Notes under the pieces: generated by a model | Told to the model about the DNA's origin: nothing | Database searches by the model: none | What the model saw: only the letters and a program-made list of their open reading frames with translations | Origin: JALYNX01 sp963749415 | GTDB taxonomy: Bacteria; Actinomycetota; Acidimicrobiia; Spongiisociales; ZC4RG35 | NCBI GenBank assembly: GCA_963749415.1 | Contig: CAVVMG010000001.1 | Span: forward strand, 806,001-870,000 | DNA: 64,000 bases | Direction of reading: 5' to 3' | In this document: positions 50,819-59,298 of the stretch, in pieces | How the letters are laid out: each line of letters begins with the position of its first letter | How positions within the stretch are numbered: position 1 is the first letter of the stretch | Position numbers and translations under genes: made by a program

Positions 50819-52111
50819 ATGCCACCCGCCGTCCCCGACCGATACCGCCTCGAGATGCGCCTCGGGCGTGACGGCGACATCGAGGAATGGCTGGCGACAG
50901 ACATCTCCCTCGAACGACCGGTCCTGGTCAGGTCGTTGGGACCGGAAAGCTCACCTGAGCGGAGAGATCAGTTCGCGGCCAGCGTCTCCAACGCTGCCAA
51001 GGTCGCTCATCCCCATCTGGCCCGGGTCTTCGCGGTCGAGGTCGTGCCCGGAGGTGCGTACTCGGTGTCGGAGTGGATTGGGGGTGCAACCGCGCAGGAT
51101 CGAGTCGACGCGGCCCAGACCTTCGAATTCGAAGAGTTCCTCCCCAATGCTGCCGGGCTCGCCGGGGCACTGGCCGCTCTGCATCAGGAGCGTGGAATTC
51201 ACGGCAGCCTCGATCTGTCCGCTATCTACTACTCGGTCGCCCACCCGGCGAAACTCGGGGCATTCGGGCGCCCCCCGCGCACCGACGCCGACGGTGACGT
51301 GAGGTCGTTGTCTGCGGCGCTGGAGACCGCTCTCACCGGCTCCCCACCCAGCGGCCCGCCGCCTTCGGAGCGTATCGATGGGATCCCGAAGACTCTCGAC
51401 GTGGTGCTCAGGGCTGGGCAGTCGGGGAGGATGTCCTCCGCCGAGCTGGAGAAGGCGCTCCTGGCGTCGCCCACCCCTCGGGCGCCGCGCCCGGAGCCAC
51501 AATCGACTTCACGTCGTCTTCTGCTGGCCGCGGCAATCCTGGTGGTCGTCGCTGTTGGCCTGGTCGCCCTTGGCCTGCTCTTCGTGGGGGGTGACCCTTT
51601 GATCCCGGTGTCCCCGACCGGAACCGAGCCTGCCACCCCTGGCAGCACGGCCCCCGAGGTGACAACGACCGCAGGCGTGGCCGAGCCGGTCAATGTCATC
51701 GCGGGGAGCTCTTTCGACCCGTTCGGGGAGGGCGGGGAGAGCGACACCTTGATCGCGAACCTTCTCGACGGAGACAACACCACATCCTGGCGCACCGAGC
51801 GCTATCAGGACCCCCTGCCCTTGGTCAAACCCGGCGTCGGCGTCCAATTCGGAGTCGAGGGCACGCCGCACCGCCTTCAGTTGCTCGGATTCACCGGTGG
51901 CACTTCGTTCCAGCTCTACTGGTCACCGGGGGAAGCCGATGACCTCGCAGACAGGGAACGCATCGCCGCGGCACGCACCTCGCCCGGGGTGACCACCCTC
52001 GACCTCCCCGATCGCAACGGCGGGCAGTGGCTCATCTGGATGGTGGACCTTCCTCAGCAGAGTGACGGCACCTATTACGCCACTGTCTCAGAAGTACGCT
52101 TCACGGGGTGA
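50819..52111 (+). CDS. Free-standing MviN-type pseudokinase with an extracellular domain
   Basis: A 430-residue single-pass membrane protein. Residues 1-220 resemble a protein kinase fold lacking catalytic residues: the catalytic loop reads IHGSLDLSAIYY and the DFG position KLGAFG. A helix at about 238-260 leads to a Thr/Pro linker and an extracytoplasmic beta domain (about 290-430, DGDNTTSWRTERY). The pattern and locus match the C-terminal part of mycobacterial MviN, but the MurJ flippase part is absent. The stop overlaps the sigma-factor GTG. Confidence 0.75.
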   Translation: MPPAVPDRYRLEMRLGRDGDIEEWLATDISLERPVLVRSLGPESSPERRDQFAASVSNAAKVAHPHLARVFAVEVVPGGAYSVSEWIGGATAQDRVDAAQTFEFEEFLPNAAGLAGALAALHQERGIHGSLDLSAIYYSVAHPAKLGAFGRPPRTDADGDVRSLSAALETALTGSPPSGPPPSERIDGIPKTLDVVLRAGQSGRMSSAELEKALLASPTPRAPRPEPQSTSRRLLLAAAILVVVAVGLVALGLLFVGGDPLIPVSPTGTEPATPGSTAPEVTTTAGVAEPVNVIAGSSFDPFGEGGESDTLIANLLDGDNTTSWRTERYQDPLPLVKPGVGVQFGVEGTPHRLQLLGFTGGTSFQLYWSPGEADDLADRERIAAARTSPGVTTLDLPDRNGGQWLIWMVDLPQQSDGTYYATVSEVRFTG

Positions 52112-52656
52112 CAACGCCAGGCACCGAGGCCGACCTCCTGGCCAGGGTTGTCGCCGGTGACCGACAGGCATTCGACGTCATCATGCGCTCACAGCAGGAC
52201 CGCGTCTTCTCGGTGTGTCTGCGGATCCTGGGGGACCGTGACAACGCCCTCGACGCGACCCAAGAGACCCTTCTCACGGTGTTTCGCAAGGTGGAGCAGT
52301 TCCAGGGGAACTCGGCGCTCAGCACCTGGATCTACCGGATCGCGGTCAACACCTGTTACGACCAGATCCGGAAGGCGGGTCGTCGCCCCTCGGAGCCGCT
52401 CGACGACCACCTCGAGCCGGTGGATCCCGCCGCCGAAGATGCAGTCCTCTCCGCCGGCCTTCGCCCTGAGATCGAGAGGGCTCTAGCCCGGCTCCCCGCC
52501 GATTTTCGGGCAGCCATCGTGCTCTCTGACATCGAGGGCCTATCCCTCCCGGAGACGGCGGAGGCGTTGGGCATCCCGGTGGGCACGGTCAAGTCGAGGG
52601 TGTTCCGGGCTCGTCGGCTCCTCGCCGAGCAGCTGGGGAACCAAATCACCCCATGA
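52108..52656 (+). CDS. ECF sigma factor, SigM-like
   Basis: A 182-residue sigma-70 group IV protein: region 2 with NALDATQETLLTVFRKVEQF and region 4 with LSLPETAEALGIPVGTVKSRVFRARRLL. The position between the pseudokinase and anti-sigma genes, upstream of trxB, is that of mycobacterial sigM. GTG 52108 overlaps the pseudokinase stop; its stop overlaps the anti-sigma ATG. Confidence 0.9.
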   Translation: MTTPGTEADLLARVVAGDRQAFDVIMRSQQDRVFSVCLRILGDRDNALDATQETLLTVFRKVEQFQGNSALSTWIYRIAVNTCYDQIRKAGRRPSEPLDDHLEPVDPAAEDAVLSAGLRPEIERALARLPADFRAAIVLSDIEGLSLPETAEALGIPVGTVKSRVFRARRLLAEQLGNQITP

Positions 52657-53462
52657 CACCATCAAAGGGAGAGATGCACCGCCACGACCTCGACCTGATC
52701 GCCGCCTACGCCGATGGTTCGGCTCTGGACGATGAAGAGGCGCGCGCCCTCGTCGAGACCTGCGCGGAATGCCGGGCCGAGTACGAGGCTCAGCGCAGCG
52801 TGTTGAGCGCACTCGGCGCCCTGCCCCCGATGAGCCCGATGACAGACATCGAGAAGGCCGGCCTGCACCGTGACCTGTGGACCGAGCTTCGTAACCCGCA
52901 AGCAGCCAAGGCCGCCGCCTCTCCCGGGTGGATGCGGTGGGCTCTCGCGGCAGCCAGCCTCTTCGTGGTGGTAGGGGTGGCGGGAGTTCTCGGTCAATTG
53001 GGACAGGGAGATTCCGCCCAGGAGGTAGCCGCCCCGTTCGCCGACACCACAACCGCGAGTGAAGGCGTGGATCGCGGGCTCGAAGAACAACCGCTCGCCC
53101 CACAGGGCGAGGATGGCTCCGCCACCACGGGTGCCGGGGACCAGTCCGCGGAATACTCCGCGACCACGTTGGCCGCCGCCGAGGCGACGGTGCCTGCATC
53201 AGTTTCCGACTCCGACTTCGAGGCAGTCGCCGCCGACGCCCGTCAAGCGGTGCTTTCCCAGTCCACCACGACCACCTCTGTCGCCCAGGAAGCCGACCGC
53301 TGCCTGGATGACGAGCGATTGGGCGGCCAGGAGGTGCTGGCCACCGTCGAGCTGGACCGCAGCTATTTGATGATGGTCCCGGCCGGGGTCGAGATCACCG
53401 AAGAGACCCCGATCACATTCGTCGACGCATCCACCTGTGAGGTCGTGCACGTGGTGGAGTGA
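52653..53462 (+). CDS. Anti-sigma factor, membrane-anchored
   Basis: A 269-residue protein: a cytoplasmic N-terminus of about 90 residues with ETCAECRAEYE, one helix at about 95-112 (ALAAASLFVVVGVAGVL), and an acidic extracytoplasmic part rich in Thr/Ala. The CxxC of a zinc anti-sigma domain is present but the preceding His (HxxxCxxC) is not, so zinc binding or redox sensing is uncertain. Translationally coupled to the SigM-like gene. Confidence 0.82.
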   Translation: MTPSKGEMHRHDLDLIAAYADGSALDDEEARALVETCAECRAEYEAQRSVLSALGALPPMSPMTDIEKAGLHRDLWTELRNPQAAKAAASPGWMRWALAAASLFVVVGVAGVLGQLGQGDSAQEVAAPFADTTTASEGVDRGLEEQPLAPQGEDGSATTGAGDQSAEYSATTLAAAEATVPASVSDSDFEAVAADARQAVLSQSTTTTSVAQEADRCLDDERLGGQEVLATVELDRSYLMMVPAGVEITEETPITFVDASTCEVVHVVE

Positions 53463-53480
53463 ATCCACACGGTTCACAAC

Positions 53481-53486
53481 TAACCT
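53481..53486 (+). promoter_or_regulatory. -10 element TAACCT of the small membrane gene and trxB
   Basis: TAACCT, 7 nt, ATG 53494. It would give trxB a promoter separate from the sigma operon. Confidence 0.5.
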
Positions 53487-53493
53487 CGCCGCA

Positions 53494-53769
53494 ATGGAGG
53501 AATACGCCGCCAGATTCGCCGACCTTTTGGAGCAGGTCGCGATCAAGATCCGCTCACTCACCGTCGACCGCGTGGCGGAGGGGATACGCCTCACCGGACT
53601 GGGAATCCTGGCGTTCACCCTGGGGTTCACCGCGGTGCTGTTCCTGTTGTTCGCCATCTTCGGGGCCCTCGAGATCCCGTTGACCACGGCAGGGGCGTTT
53701 GCGGTGCTCGGTGCGGTGCTGGTTGCGATCGGCGCCTACCTCTGGATAAAGCGAACTAGTACGAAGTGA
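53494..53769 (+). CDS. Small two-helix membrane protein
   Basis: A 91-residue protein: an amphipathic N-terminal helix (FADLLEQVAIKIRSL), then two hydrophobic helices (GLGILAFTLGFTAVLFLLFA and FAVLGAVLVAIGAYLW) and a basic tail. It resembles small phage-holin-superfamily-III-like membrane proteins of unknown function. Start ATG 53494 is supported by the -10 element. Its TGA overlaps the trxB GTG. Confidence 0.7.
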   Translation: MEEYAARFADLLEQVAIKIRSLTVDRVAEGIRLTGLGILAFTLGFTAVLFLLFAIFGALEIPLTTAGAFAVLGAVLVAIGAYLWIKRTSTK

Positions 53770-54692
53770 CACACGAACGACTTGTGATCATCGGGTCGGG
53801 GCCCGCGGGTCTGACCGCGGCCCTCTATGCGGCGCGAGCCGACCTCGACCCGCTCGTATTCGAAGGCTCGGCAGCGGGGGGCCAGCTGATGATCACCACG
53901 GATGTCGAGAACTACCCGGGCTTTCCGGACGGGATCCTGGGCCCGGAGTTGATGGACCAATTCCGAAAGCAGGCGGAGCGATTCGGTGCCCGGCTTCGTC
54001 AGATCGACGTCACCGCGGCAGACCTGACAGTGACGCCGTTTCACCTCGCGGTGGGAGCCGATGAGTTCACCGCGGATGCGGTCATCGTCGCCACCGGGGC
54101 GTCGGCGAAGTGGCTCGGCGTGCCCGGCGAGGAGAAGCTCACCGGGCGCGGCGTGTCAGCCTGTGCCACCTGCGATGGATTCTTCTTCAGGGACCAGGAG
54201 TTGGTGGTGGTCGGCGGTGGCGACACCGCGATGGAAGAGGCACTGTTCCTCACCAAGTTCGCCTCCAAGGTGACCATCGTCCATCGTCGCGACCAGTTTC
54301 GGGCCTCGAAGATCATGGCGGCGCGGGCGCTGGAACACGAGAAGATCGCGGTCATCTGGAACTCGGTGGTCACCGAGATCCACGGCGACACCGGGGTCAG
54401 CGGAGTCACTCTCGAGGACACGGCCACCGGCGAGCAGCGAGAGCTCGCGACCGACGGCGTATTCGTCGCCATCGGACACAAGCCGAATACCGACATCTTC
54501 GCGGGACAGCTCGAAATGGACCCCAGCGGCTACCTCCTGACCCGTGGCGACGGGTCGACGCGGACCGACGTGGACGGGGTATTCGTTGCCGGCGATGTCG
54601 CCGACCACATTTACCGTCAGGCGGTCACCGCTGCCGGTACCGGGTGCATGGCGGCAATCGACGCCGAGCGCTGGCTCGGCGAGAAGGAATGA
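53766..54692 (+). CDS. trxB: Thioredoxin reductase
   Basis: A 308-residue FAD flavoprotein that reduces thioredoxin with NADPH. The FAD site is VIIGSGPAGLTAALYAARA (residue 7), the redox disulfide is ACATCDGFF (about 137) and the NADPH site is VVVGGGDTAMEEA. The C-terminal FAD contact is GVFVAGDVAD. Adjacent trxA completes the pair, as in mycobacteria. Confidence 0.96.
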   Translation: MTHERLVIIGSGPAGLTAALYAARADLDPLVFEGSAAGGQLMITTDVENYPGFPDGILGPELMDQFRKQAERFGARLRQIDVTAADLTVTPFHLAVGADEFTADAVIVATGASAKWLGVPGEEKLTGRGVSACATCDGFFFRDQELVVVGGGDTAMEEALFLTKFASKVTIVHRRDQFRASKIMAARALEHEKIAVIWNSVVTEIHGDTGVSGVTLEDTATGEQRELATDGVFVAIGHKPNTDIFAGQLEMDPSGYLLTRGDGSTRTDVDGVFVAGDVADHIYRQAVTAAGTGCMAAIDAERWLGEKE

Positions 54693-54743
54693 TCCCAGGA
54701 CCGGGATCGTTCCCTGGGACAACACAAGGAGCACAACCAGGAC

Positions 54744-55061
54744 ATGGCCGAAATCGTCACCCTCAATGACGGCACCTTCAATGACGCGATCAGCGCCGAG
54801 AAGCCAATACTCGTCGACTTCTGGGCGGAATGGTGCGGACCGTGTCGGGTGATCGCTCCTGTTCTCGAGGAGCTGGCCGACGAGAACGACAACATCACGA
54901 TCGGCAAGCTCAACGTCGACCATCACCCGATGCCGGCCGCCAACAACGACGTGATGAGCATCCCCACCCTGATCCTGTTCGCCGACGGGGTGGAGAAGAA
55001 GCGCATCGTGGGCGCCGCTCCCAAGCATCGGCTGCTCCAGGAGTTGTCGGAGTTCCTGTAG
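54744..55061 (+). CDS. trxA: Thioredoxin
   Basis: A 105-residue thioredoxin with the active site FWAEWCGPCR (about residue 30) and the cis-proline loop VMSIPTLILF. ATG 54744 has AGGAG 10 nt upstream. Two hairpins follow the stop. Confidence 0.96.
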   Translation: MAEIVTLNDGTFNDAISAEKPILVDFWAEWCGPCRVIAPVLEELADENDNITIGKLNVDHHPMPAANNDVMSIPTLILFADGVEKKRIVGAAPKHRLLQELSEFL

Positions 55062-55121
55062 GCGAAGCACGGCTTCGCCGCTGACGCGTACCTGCGGCCG
55101 AGTGCTGGTTAAGCACTCGGC
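55061..55121 (+). terminator. Two consecutive hairpins after trxA
   Basis: GGCGAAGC with GCTTCGCC (55061-55079) and GCCGAGTGCT with AGCACTCGGC (55097-55121) lie between trxA and the CwlM-like gene. Neither has a U-tract, so they may act as a Rho-type end or mRNA stabiliser. Confidence 0.5.
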
Positions 55122-55133
55122 GCCTGCCACCAT

Positions 55134-56108
55134 GTGCCCATGCGGCTCTATCGCCTCGGCGATGAAGGCGACGCGGTACGGGACATCCAGGACCGGCTGA
55201 GCGCCCTCGGTCACGAATCGGACTCCGATCCTCGGGCCATCTTCGGCCCGGGCACCGAGGCCGCGGTGAGTTCCTTCCAGAAGGCGAAGGGTCTCGATGT
55301 GGACGGGATCGTCGGGCCCGACACCTGGCGCTCGCTGTGGGAGGCCGGCTATCGCCTCGGCGACCGGCTTCTCTTCTTCAGACGGCCCATGTATCGCGGC
55401 GAGGATGTCTCCGAGCTGCAGTCCCGACTCAACTCGCTGGGATTCGACGCGGGGAAAGTCGACGGGATGTTCGGCCCCAAATCGGAGGCCGCCGTCCTCG
55501 AGTTCCAACACAACCGCAATCTGGCAGAAGATGGAAAAGTTGGGCCCGAGGTGGTCACCGAGCTCGGCCTGGTGAGCAGGGGCGAGATGAAGGAAGGCCG
55601 CCACGCGGTGCGGGAAAGGGAGTGGCTGCGCCGCCTGCCGACCACGGTTGCCGGCGCTCGCATCTATCTGGATGCGGGATGCCGTGACCCCCACGAGGCG
55701 ACTGTTGCCTGGGAGGCGGCTTCGGCTGCCGCCCTCAACCTCCAGGATCTGGGCGGGATCCCGGTCCTCTCCCGCTCCCAGGACACCTCGCTGCCGGAGC
55801 GGGTGAGGGCGATGCGGGCCAATCGCATGGGCTCGGACCTGATCATTGCCTTCCACATCAACTACGACGGGGAAGACTCCGTGTTCTATTTCGCCTCCGA
55901 GCACTCCAGCTCCACGGCGGGTGAGATGCTGGCCCGTGCCATCGCATCGGTCGCCGGGGGGAAGGTCGAGGGCCGGGCCAATGCCCTCCTCAAAGAGACT
56001 TCAGCGCCTGCGGTGGTCGTATCCCGGGGCAAGCTCGACGAGGAGGTCGGGCTGGCGGTAGTCGATGGGATCACCCAGTTCTTCGCCAACGCGGCGGTCA
56101 CCCGGTGA
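55134..56108 (+). CDS. cwlM: CwlM-like peptidoglycan-amidase homologue, probably catalytically inactive
   Basis: A 324-residue cytoplasmic protein (no signal peptide). Two PG-binding-1 modules (about 10-70 with IFGPGTEAAVSSFQ, and 85-145 with MFGPKSEAAVLEFQ) precede an amidase_3 domain (about 170-320). The first zinc histidine of the family motif DPGHGG is replaced (DAGCRD, Cys183), and the C-terminal catalytic glutamate is not seen (VVVSRGKLDEE). The second His (IIAFHIN) remains. Mycobacterial CwlM at this locus is an inactive activator of MurA. The start may be ATG 55140. Confidence 0.82.
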   Translation: MPMRLYRLGDEGDAVRDIQDRLSALGHESDSDPRAIFGPGTEAAVSSFQKAKGLDVDGIVGPDTWRSLWEAGYRLGDRLLFFRRPMYRGEDVSELQSRLNSLGFDAGKVDGMFGPKSEAAVLEFQHNRNLAEDGKVGPEVVTELGLVSRGEMKEGRHAVREREWLRRLPTTVAGARIYLDAGCRDPHEATVAWEAASAAALNLQDLGGIPVLSRSQDTSLPERVRAMRANRMGSDLIIAFHINYDGEDSVFYFASEHSSSTAGEMLARAIASVAGGKVEGRANALLKETSAPAVVVSRGKLDEEVGLAVVDGITQFFANAAVTR

Positions 56109-56964
56109 AGCTGCGGTAGATCCGCTCCAACTCCTCCAGCGAGCCGAACTTGACCTCCAGCTTGCCCTTCTCATTGCGGTAGTTGATCTTCACCTCGGCA
56201 CCGAGCCGCTCGGTGAGCCGCTTCTCGAGCTCGATGATCTCCACAGGCCGGAGCGAGCGCAGCCTTCCCTGCGCCGCTCCCGAGCCCACCGACTTGCGGG
56301 CCCGCGCCGCATCCTCCATCTGACGCACCGACCATCCCTCCTCGGCGGCGCGTTCCGCGAGATGGGTGGCGAAAGCCTCGTCTTCGAGGCCGATCAGCGG
56401 CCGGACGTGACCCGCGCTGAGAGCGCCATTGTCGACCAACACCTGAACTGCTGCCGGCAGTTGCAGTAGGCGCACCGTGTTCGAGATCGCAGGACGGGAG
56501 CGCCCCACCCGATCGGCGACCTGATCCTGGGTCATTCCATAATCTTCCAGGAGATGCTGGTAGGCGTTCGCCTCCTCGAGGGGGGTCAGATCCTGTCGCT
56601 GCACGTTCTCTACCAGAGCTTCGACCAGGGTCGAGGTCCCCGTGGCCTCTCGGACCACAGCCGGGATCACGCCGAGCCCAGCCCTTTTTGCCGCTCGCCA
56701 CCGGCGCTCGCCGGCAATGAGCACATAACCCCCGTCACTCTCGGTGACTACGACCGGCTGGAGGACACCGACCTCACGCATCGAAGCTGCCAGCTCCTCC
56801 AGGGCCTCGTCCTCGAAATGGGTGCGCGGTTGGTCGGGGTTGGGGGCGATGCTGTCCACCGGGACCTGCCGGAAGCCGGCCCCGGTCCCTTCTTCACCGG
56901 TCTCGGTTGGAATCAGCGCCTCGAGGCCGCGACCCAGGCCGGAACGTCGTGTCGGCATGGTCAT
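56098..56964 (-). CDS. parB: Chromosome-partitioning protein ParB
   Basis: A 288-residue CTPase/clamp. The arginine-rich box is GERRWRAAKRAG (about residue 85), the HTH is MTQDQVADRVGRSRPAISNTV, and the C-terminal dimer domain has LEELERIYRSFTG. It binds the parS inside rsmG, 1.4 kb away. Its end overlaps convergent cwlM by 11 nt. ATGA overlap with parA. Confidence 0.96.
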   Translation of the reverse strand: MTMPTRRSGLGRGLEALIPTETGEEGTGAGFRQVPVDSIAPNPDQPRTHFEDEALEELAASMREVGVLQPVVVTESDGGYVLIAGERRWRAAKRAGLGVIPAVVREATGTSTLVEALVENVQRQDLTPLEEANAYQHLLEDYGMTQDQVADRVGRSRPAISNTVRLLQLPAAVQVLVDNGALSAGHVRPLIGLEDEAFATHLAERAAEEGWSVRQMEDAARARKSVGSGAAQGRLRSLRPVEIIELEKRLTERLGAEVKINYRNEKGKLEVKFGSLEELERIYRSFTG

Positions 56965-57749
56965 TTCTCCTTGAACCCGTGTCGTTTCCGGAACTCCTTG
57001 CCCAAGTGTCGATAGGCGATGGCGCCCCGGCTCATCGGATCGAAGGCCTCGATGGGCTCCCCATATGACGGCGCCTCGGAAAGTCGCACCGATCTCGGGA
57101 TCACGGTCTGGTATGCCTGGTCGCCGAAATGCTCGCGCACCTGTGATGCCACGTCCTTGGAGAGCTTGGTCTTCCCGTCGTACATGGTGAGGATCACCCC
57201 ACCAACCTTCAACTTCGGGTTGAGGTTGTTGGTCACCAACTGCACGTTGCGCAACAACTGGGTCAGACCCTCGAGGGCGTAGTACTCACACTGGATCGGA
57301 ATGATCACCTCGTCGGCGGCGGTGAGGGCATTCACCGTGAGCAGACCGAGTGAAGGAGGGCAGTCGATGAGGATCACGTCGAAATCCCCGTTCCCGGATT
57401 CGATTGCGTTTCGCAGCCGATTCTCCCGTGAGAACAGGGAAACCAACTCGATCTCGGCGCCGGCGAGATCGATAGTGGCCGGGATCACGAACAAATCCTT
57501 GACCGAGGTGGGCTCTATGGCGTCATCCAGTTCCGACTCCTTGAGCATCACGTCGTAGATGGAGACCTCGATGGCTCCCCGATCGATACCCAGACCGCTG
57601 GTGGCGTTGCCCTGCGGATCGAGATCGATGAGCAAGGTCTTAACACCCTGGAAGGCGAGTGCGGCGGCCAGGTTGATGGCGGTGGTCGACTTGCCGACGC
57701 CACCTTTCTGGTTGGCCAGGGCAACGACCAGGGATCCTCGGTTGGTCAC
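56961..57749 (-). CDS. parA: Chromosome-partitioning ATPase ParA (Soj)
   Basis: A 262-residue deviant Walker ATPase. The P-loop is ANQKGGVGKSTTAINLA (residue 13), with DLDPQGNATSGLG and VILIDCPPSLGLL. It lacks an N-terminal extension, as usual for chromosomal Soj. GTG 57749 overlaps the rsmG stop; parB is coupled downstream. Confidence 0.96.
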   Translation of the reverse strand: MTNRGSLVVALANQKGGVGKSTTAINLAAALAFQGVKTLLIDLDPQGNATSGLGIDRGAIEVSIYDVMLKESELDDAIEPTSVKDLFVIPATIDLAGAEIELVSLFSRENRLRNAIESGNGDFDVILIDCPPSLGLLTVNALTAADEVIIPIQCEYYALEGLTQLLRNVQLVTNNLNPKLKVGGVILTMYDGKTKLSKDVASQVREHFGDQAYQTVIPRSVRLSEAPSYGEPIEAFDPMSRGAIAYRHLGKEFRKRHGFKEK

Positions 57750-58357
57750 GTTCGGCGCATGATAAGGAGCCAGATGGTCCGGTCAAGGATCTTCGAGTCC
57801 ACCCCCACGGTATCGAAGCCCTCGACATGGGGTCGGGTGATCCAGGACCCGCCGAGCACCGCGGTCCCGCCCGGTGCCAACAGTCCCTCGAGATGGGTTC
57901 GGGCCTGGGTCGGGGGAAGGGTGGCCCGGGAGACGATGGCAGGCTCCTGCTCCCGGTAGCGCTCGATTTCGCCTTGTTTCACCTGGACATTCTCCAACCC
58001 GAGAATGCGCATCGCCCGGCGCATCAGGTCCACCCGACTCCGGGCCCGATCGAGAAGGCAGAACTCGGTCTCGGGCATCATCACCGCCAGAGGAACACCA
58101 GGAAGCCCGGCGCCGGAACCGAAGTCGAGGACTCTGCTGGGTTGGGGTGGGAGGCCGACCGCGAAAAATAGTGAGTCGGCGATGTGACGATCGTGAAGAC
58201 GATCTGCCTCGGCTGCCCCCAACGCCCCGGCCGGGATTGCCTCCTCCGCGAGCCAGTCGTGAAACCGTTGCAGAAGTTGCAAACCGAGCTGGTCGAGACT
58301 GTGCCCGGCTTCGGAAGCCACTCCCTCCCAAAGATCTTGGTGTTTCACGTGAAACAC
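57746..58357 (-). CDS. rsmG: 16S rRNA (guanine-N7) methyltransferase RsmG
   Basis: A 203-residue SAM methyltransferase that modifies G527 of 16S rRNA. The SAM motif is VLDFGSGAGLPGVPLA, preceded by RLHDRHIADSL. GTG 58357 starts inside the parS palindrome, so the protein begins VFHVKHQ, an N-terminus typical when parS lies at the rsmG start. A longer in-frame extension into jag is rejected. The next in-frame GTG is 58348. Confidence 0.93.
   Translation of the reverse strand: MFHVKHQDLWEGVASEAGHSLDQLGLQLLQRFHDWLAEEAIPAGALGAAEADRLHDRHIADSLFFAVGLPPQPSRVLDFGSGAGLPGVPLAVMMPETEFCLLDRARSRVDLMRRAMRILGLENVQVKQGEIERYREQEPAIVSRATLPPTQARTHLEGLLAPGGTAVLGGSWITRPHVEGFDTVGVDSKILDRTIWLLIMRRT
58341..58356. promoter_or_regulatory. 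parS centromere site
   Basis: TGTTTCACGTGAAACA, a perfect 16-bp match to the universal parS consensus and fully palindromic. ParB nucleates here. Confidence 0.97.
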
Positions 58358-58373
58358 CGGAGATGACTGGCGG

Positions 58374-59297
58374 CTATTCCTCTTCTCCGAGGATCGGGTC
58401 CTCGGAGACCTCCTCCTCGAAGACGGGTTCCGTGCCCTCGTCATCGACTCGGGTCAGGACCACATAGCGTCGCGGGGCCTCTCCCTCGGAATACGATCGA
58501 ACGGAGCCACTCGCCGCTGCCGCGTCGTGGATCACCTTGCGGTCGGAGGGGCTCATCGGTTCCAGCATGATCTCCCCGCCCTCAGCAAGCAGTTGGTCGA
58601 TCAATTGCTGGGCATAGATGGTCAAGGCCTGACGGCGTCGCTCGGCGTATCCCGCGATATCGAGACGGAGGCGGGCTGTGTCCTGAGCGTAACGCTGCAT
58701 GACGGTCCGGGTCAGCTCATGAATCGCAGAACGGACCGTGCCCCGCACCCCGACCAGGGCTTCAGTCTGGTCACCATTGACGTCCGCAATGATCACATCT
58801 TCCTCGACCTTGGTGGTGACTGTTCCTTCCAAGCCATAGGCAGCCACCAGACCCTCGAGAAATTCAGCGGCGATCCCCGCCTGATCGTCGATGGTCAGAA
58901 CCGGTCGATCGTCGACCCGTGGTTGCTCGTCTCTGTCTTGCCGATTCATGTCGCGACCTCTGCCCTTGGACTGGCTCGTCTGTCGATTGCCGTCATTCTT
59001 ACTCGATTGCGAGCGACCCTGCCGGCCCCTGCTGTTGCCGGACCCGCTCGGTTCGGAGCGATTGTTACCACGGTTGTCCTGAGAGCTGCGACGCTTTTCG
59101 TTGCGCCGGCGCCGTGGGCGACGACGTTTGACTCGGACTACCGCGTCCTGGCCACCAAAGCCGAGAAATCCCTTCTCCGGCTCCTGAAGAATCTCCACCG
59201 CCAGCTGTTCCCGATCGTCCACCCCCAGCTCCCCCATCGCCGCCTCGATGGCGAGCTCCACGGTGCGCGCCCTGACCTCGATCTCGACGTAACTCAC
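58374..59297 (-). CDS. Jag/KhpB-like RNA-binding protein
   Basis: A 307-residue cytoplasmic protein: Jag-N domain (about 1-50, EKGFLGFGGQDAVVRV), a long basic and polar disordered linker (about 58-130, rich in Arg, Asn, Ser), a KH domain with VVAAYGLEGTVTT, and an R3H domain with MSPSDRKVIHDAA. Homologues bind RNA and influence cell-wall synthesis. GTG 59297, one base after the yidC stop with AAGGAG upstream, is preferred over the longer frame inside yidC. Confidence 0.9.
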   Translation of the reverse strand: MSYVEIEVRARTVELAIEAAMGELGVDDREQLAVEILQEPEKGFLGFGGQDAVVRVKRRRPRRRRNEKRRSSQDNRGNNRSEPSGSGNSRGRQGRSQSSKNDGNRQTSQSKGRGRDMNRQDRDEQPRVDDRPVLTIDDQAGIAAEFLEGLVAAYGLEGTVTTKVEEDVIIADVNGDQTEALVGVRGTVRSAIHELTRTVMQRYAQDTARLRLDIAGYAERRRQALTIYAQQLIDQLLAEGGEIMLEPMSPSDRKVIHDAAAASGSVRSYSEGEAPRRYVVLTRVDDEGTEPVFEEEVSEDPILGEEE

Positions 59298-59298
59298 G

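Noticed and set aside
54156..55904. 582-codon minus-strand frame opposite trxB, trxA and cwlM
   Set aside because: It spans three well-supported plus-strand genes and has shadow-type composition.
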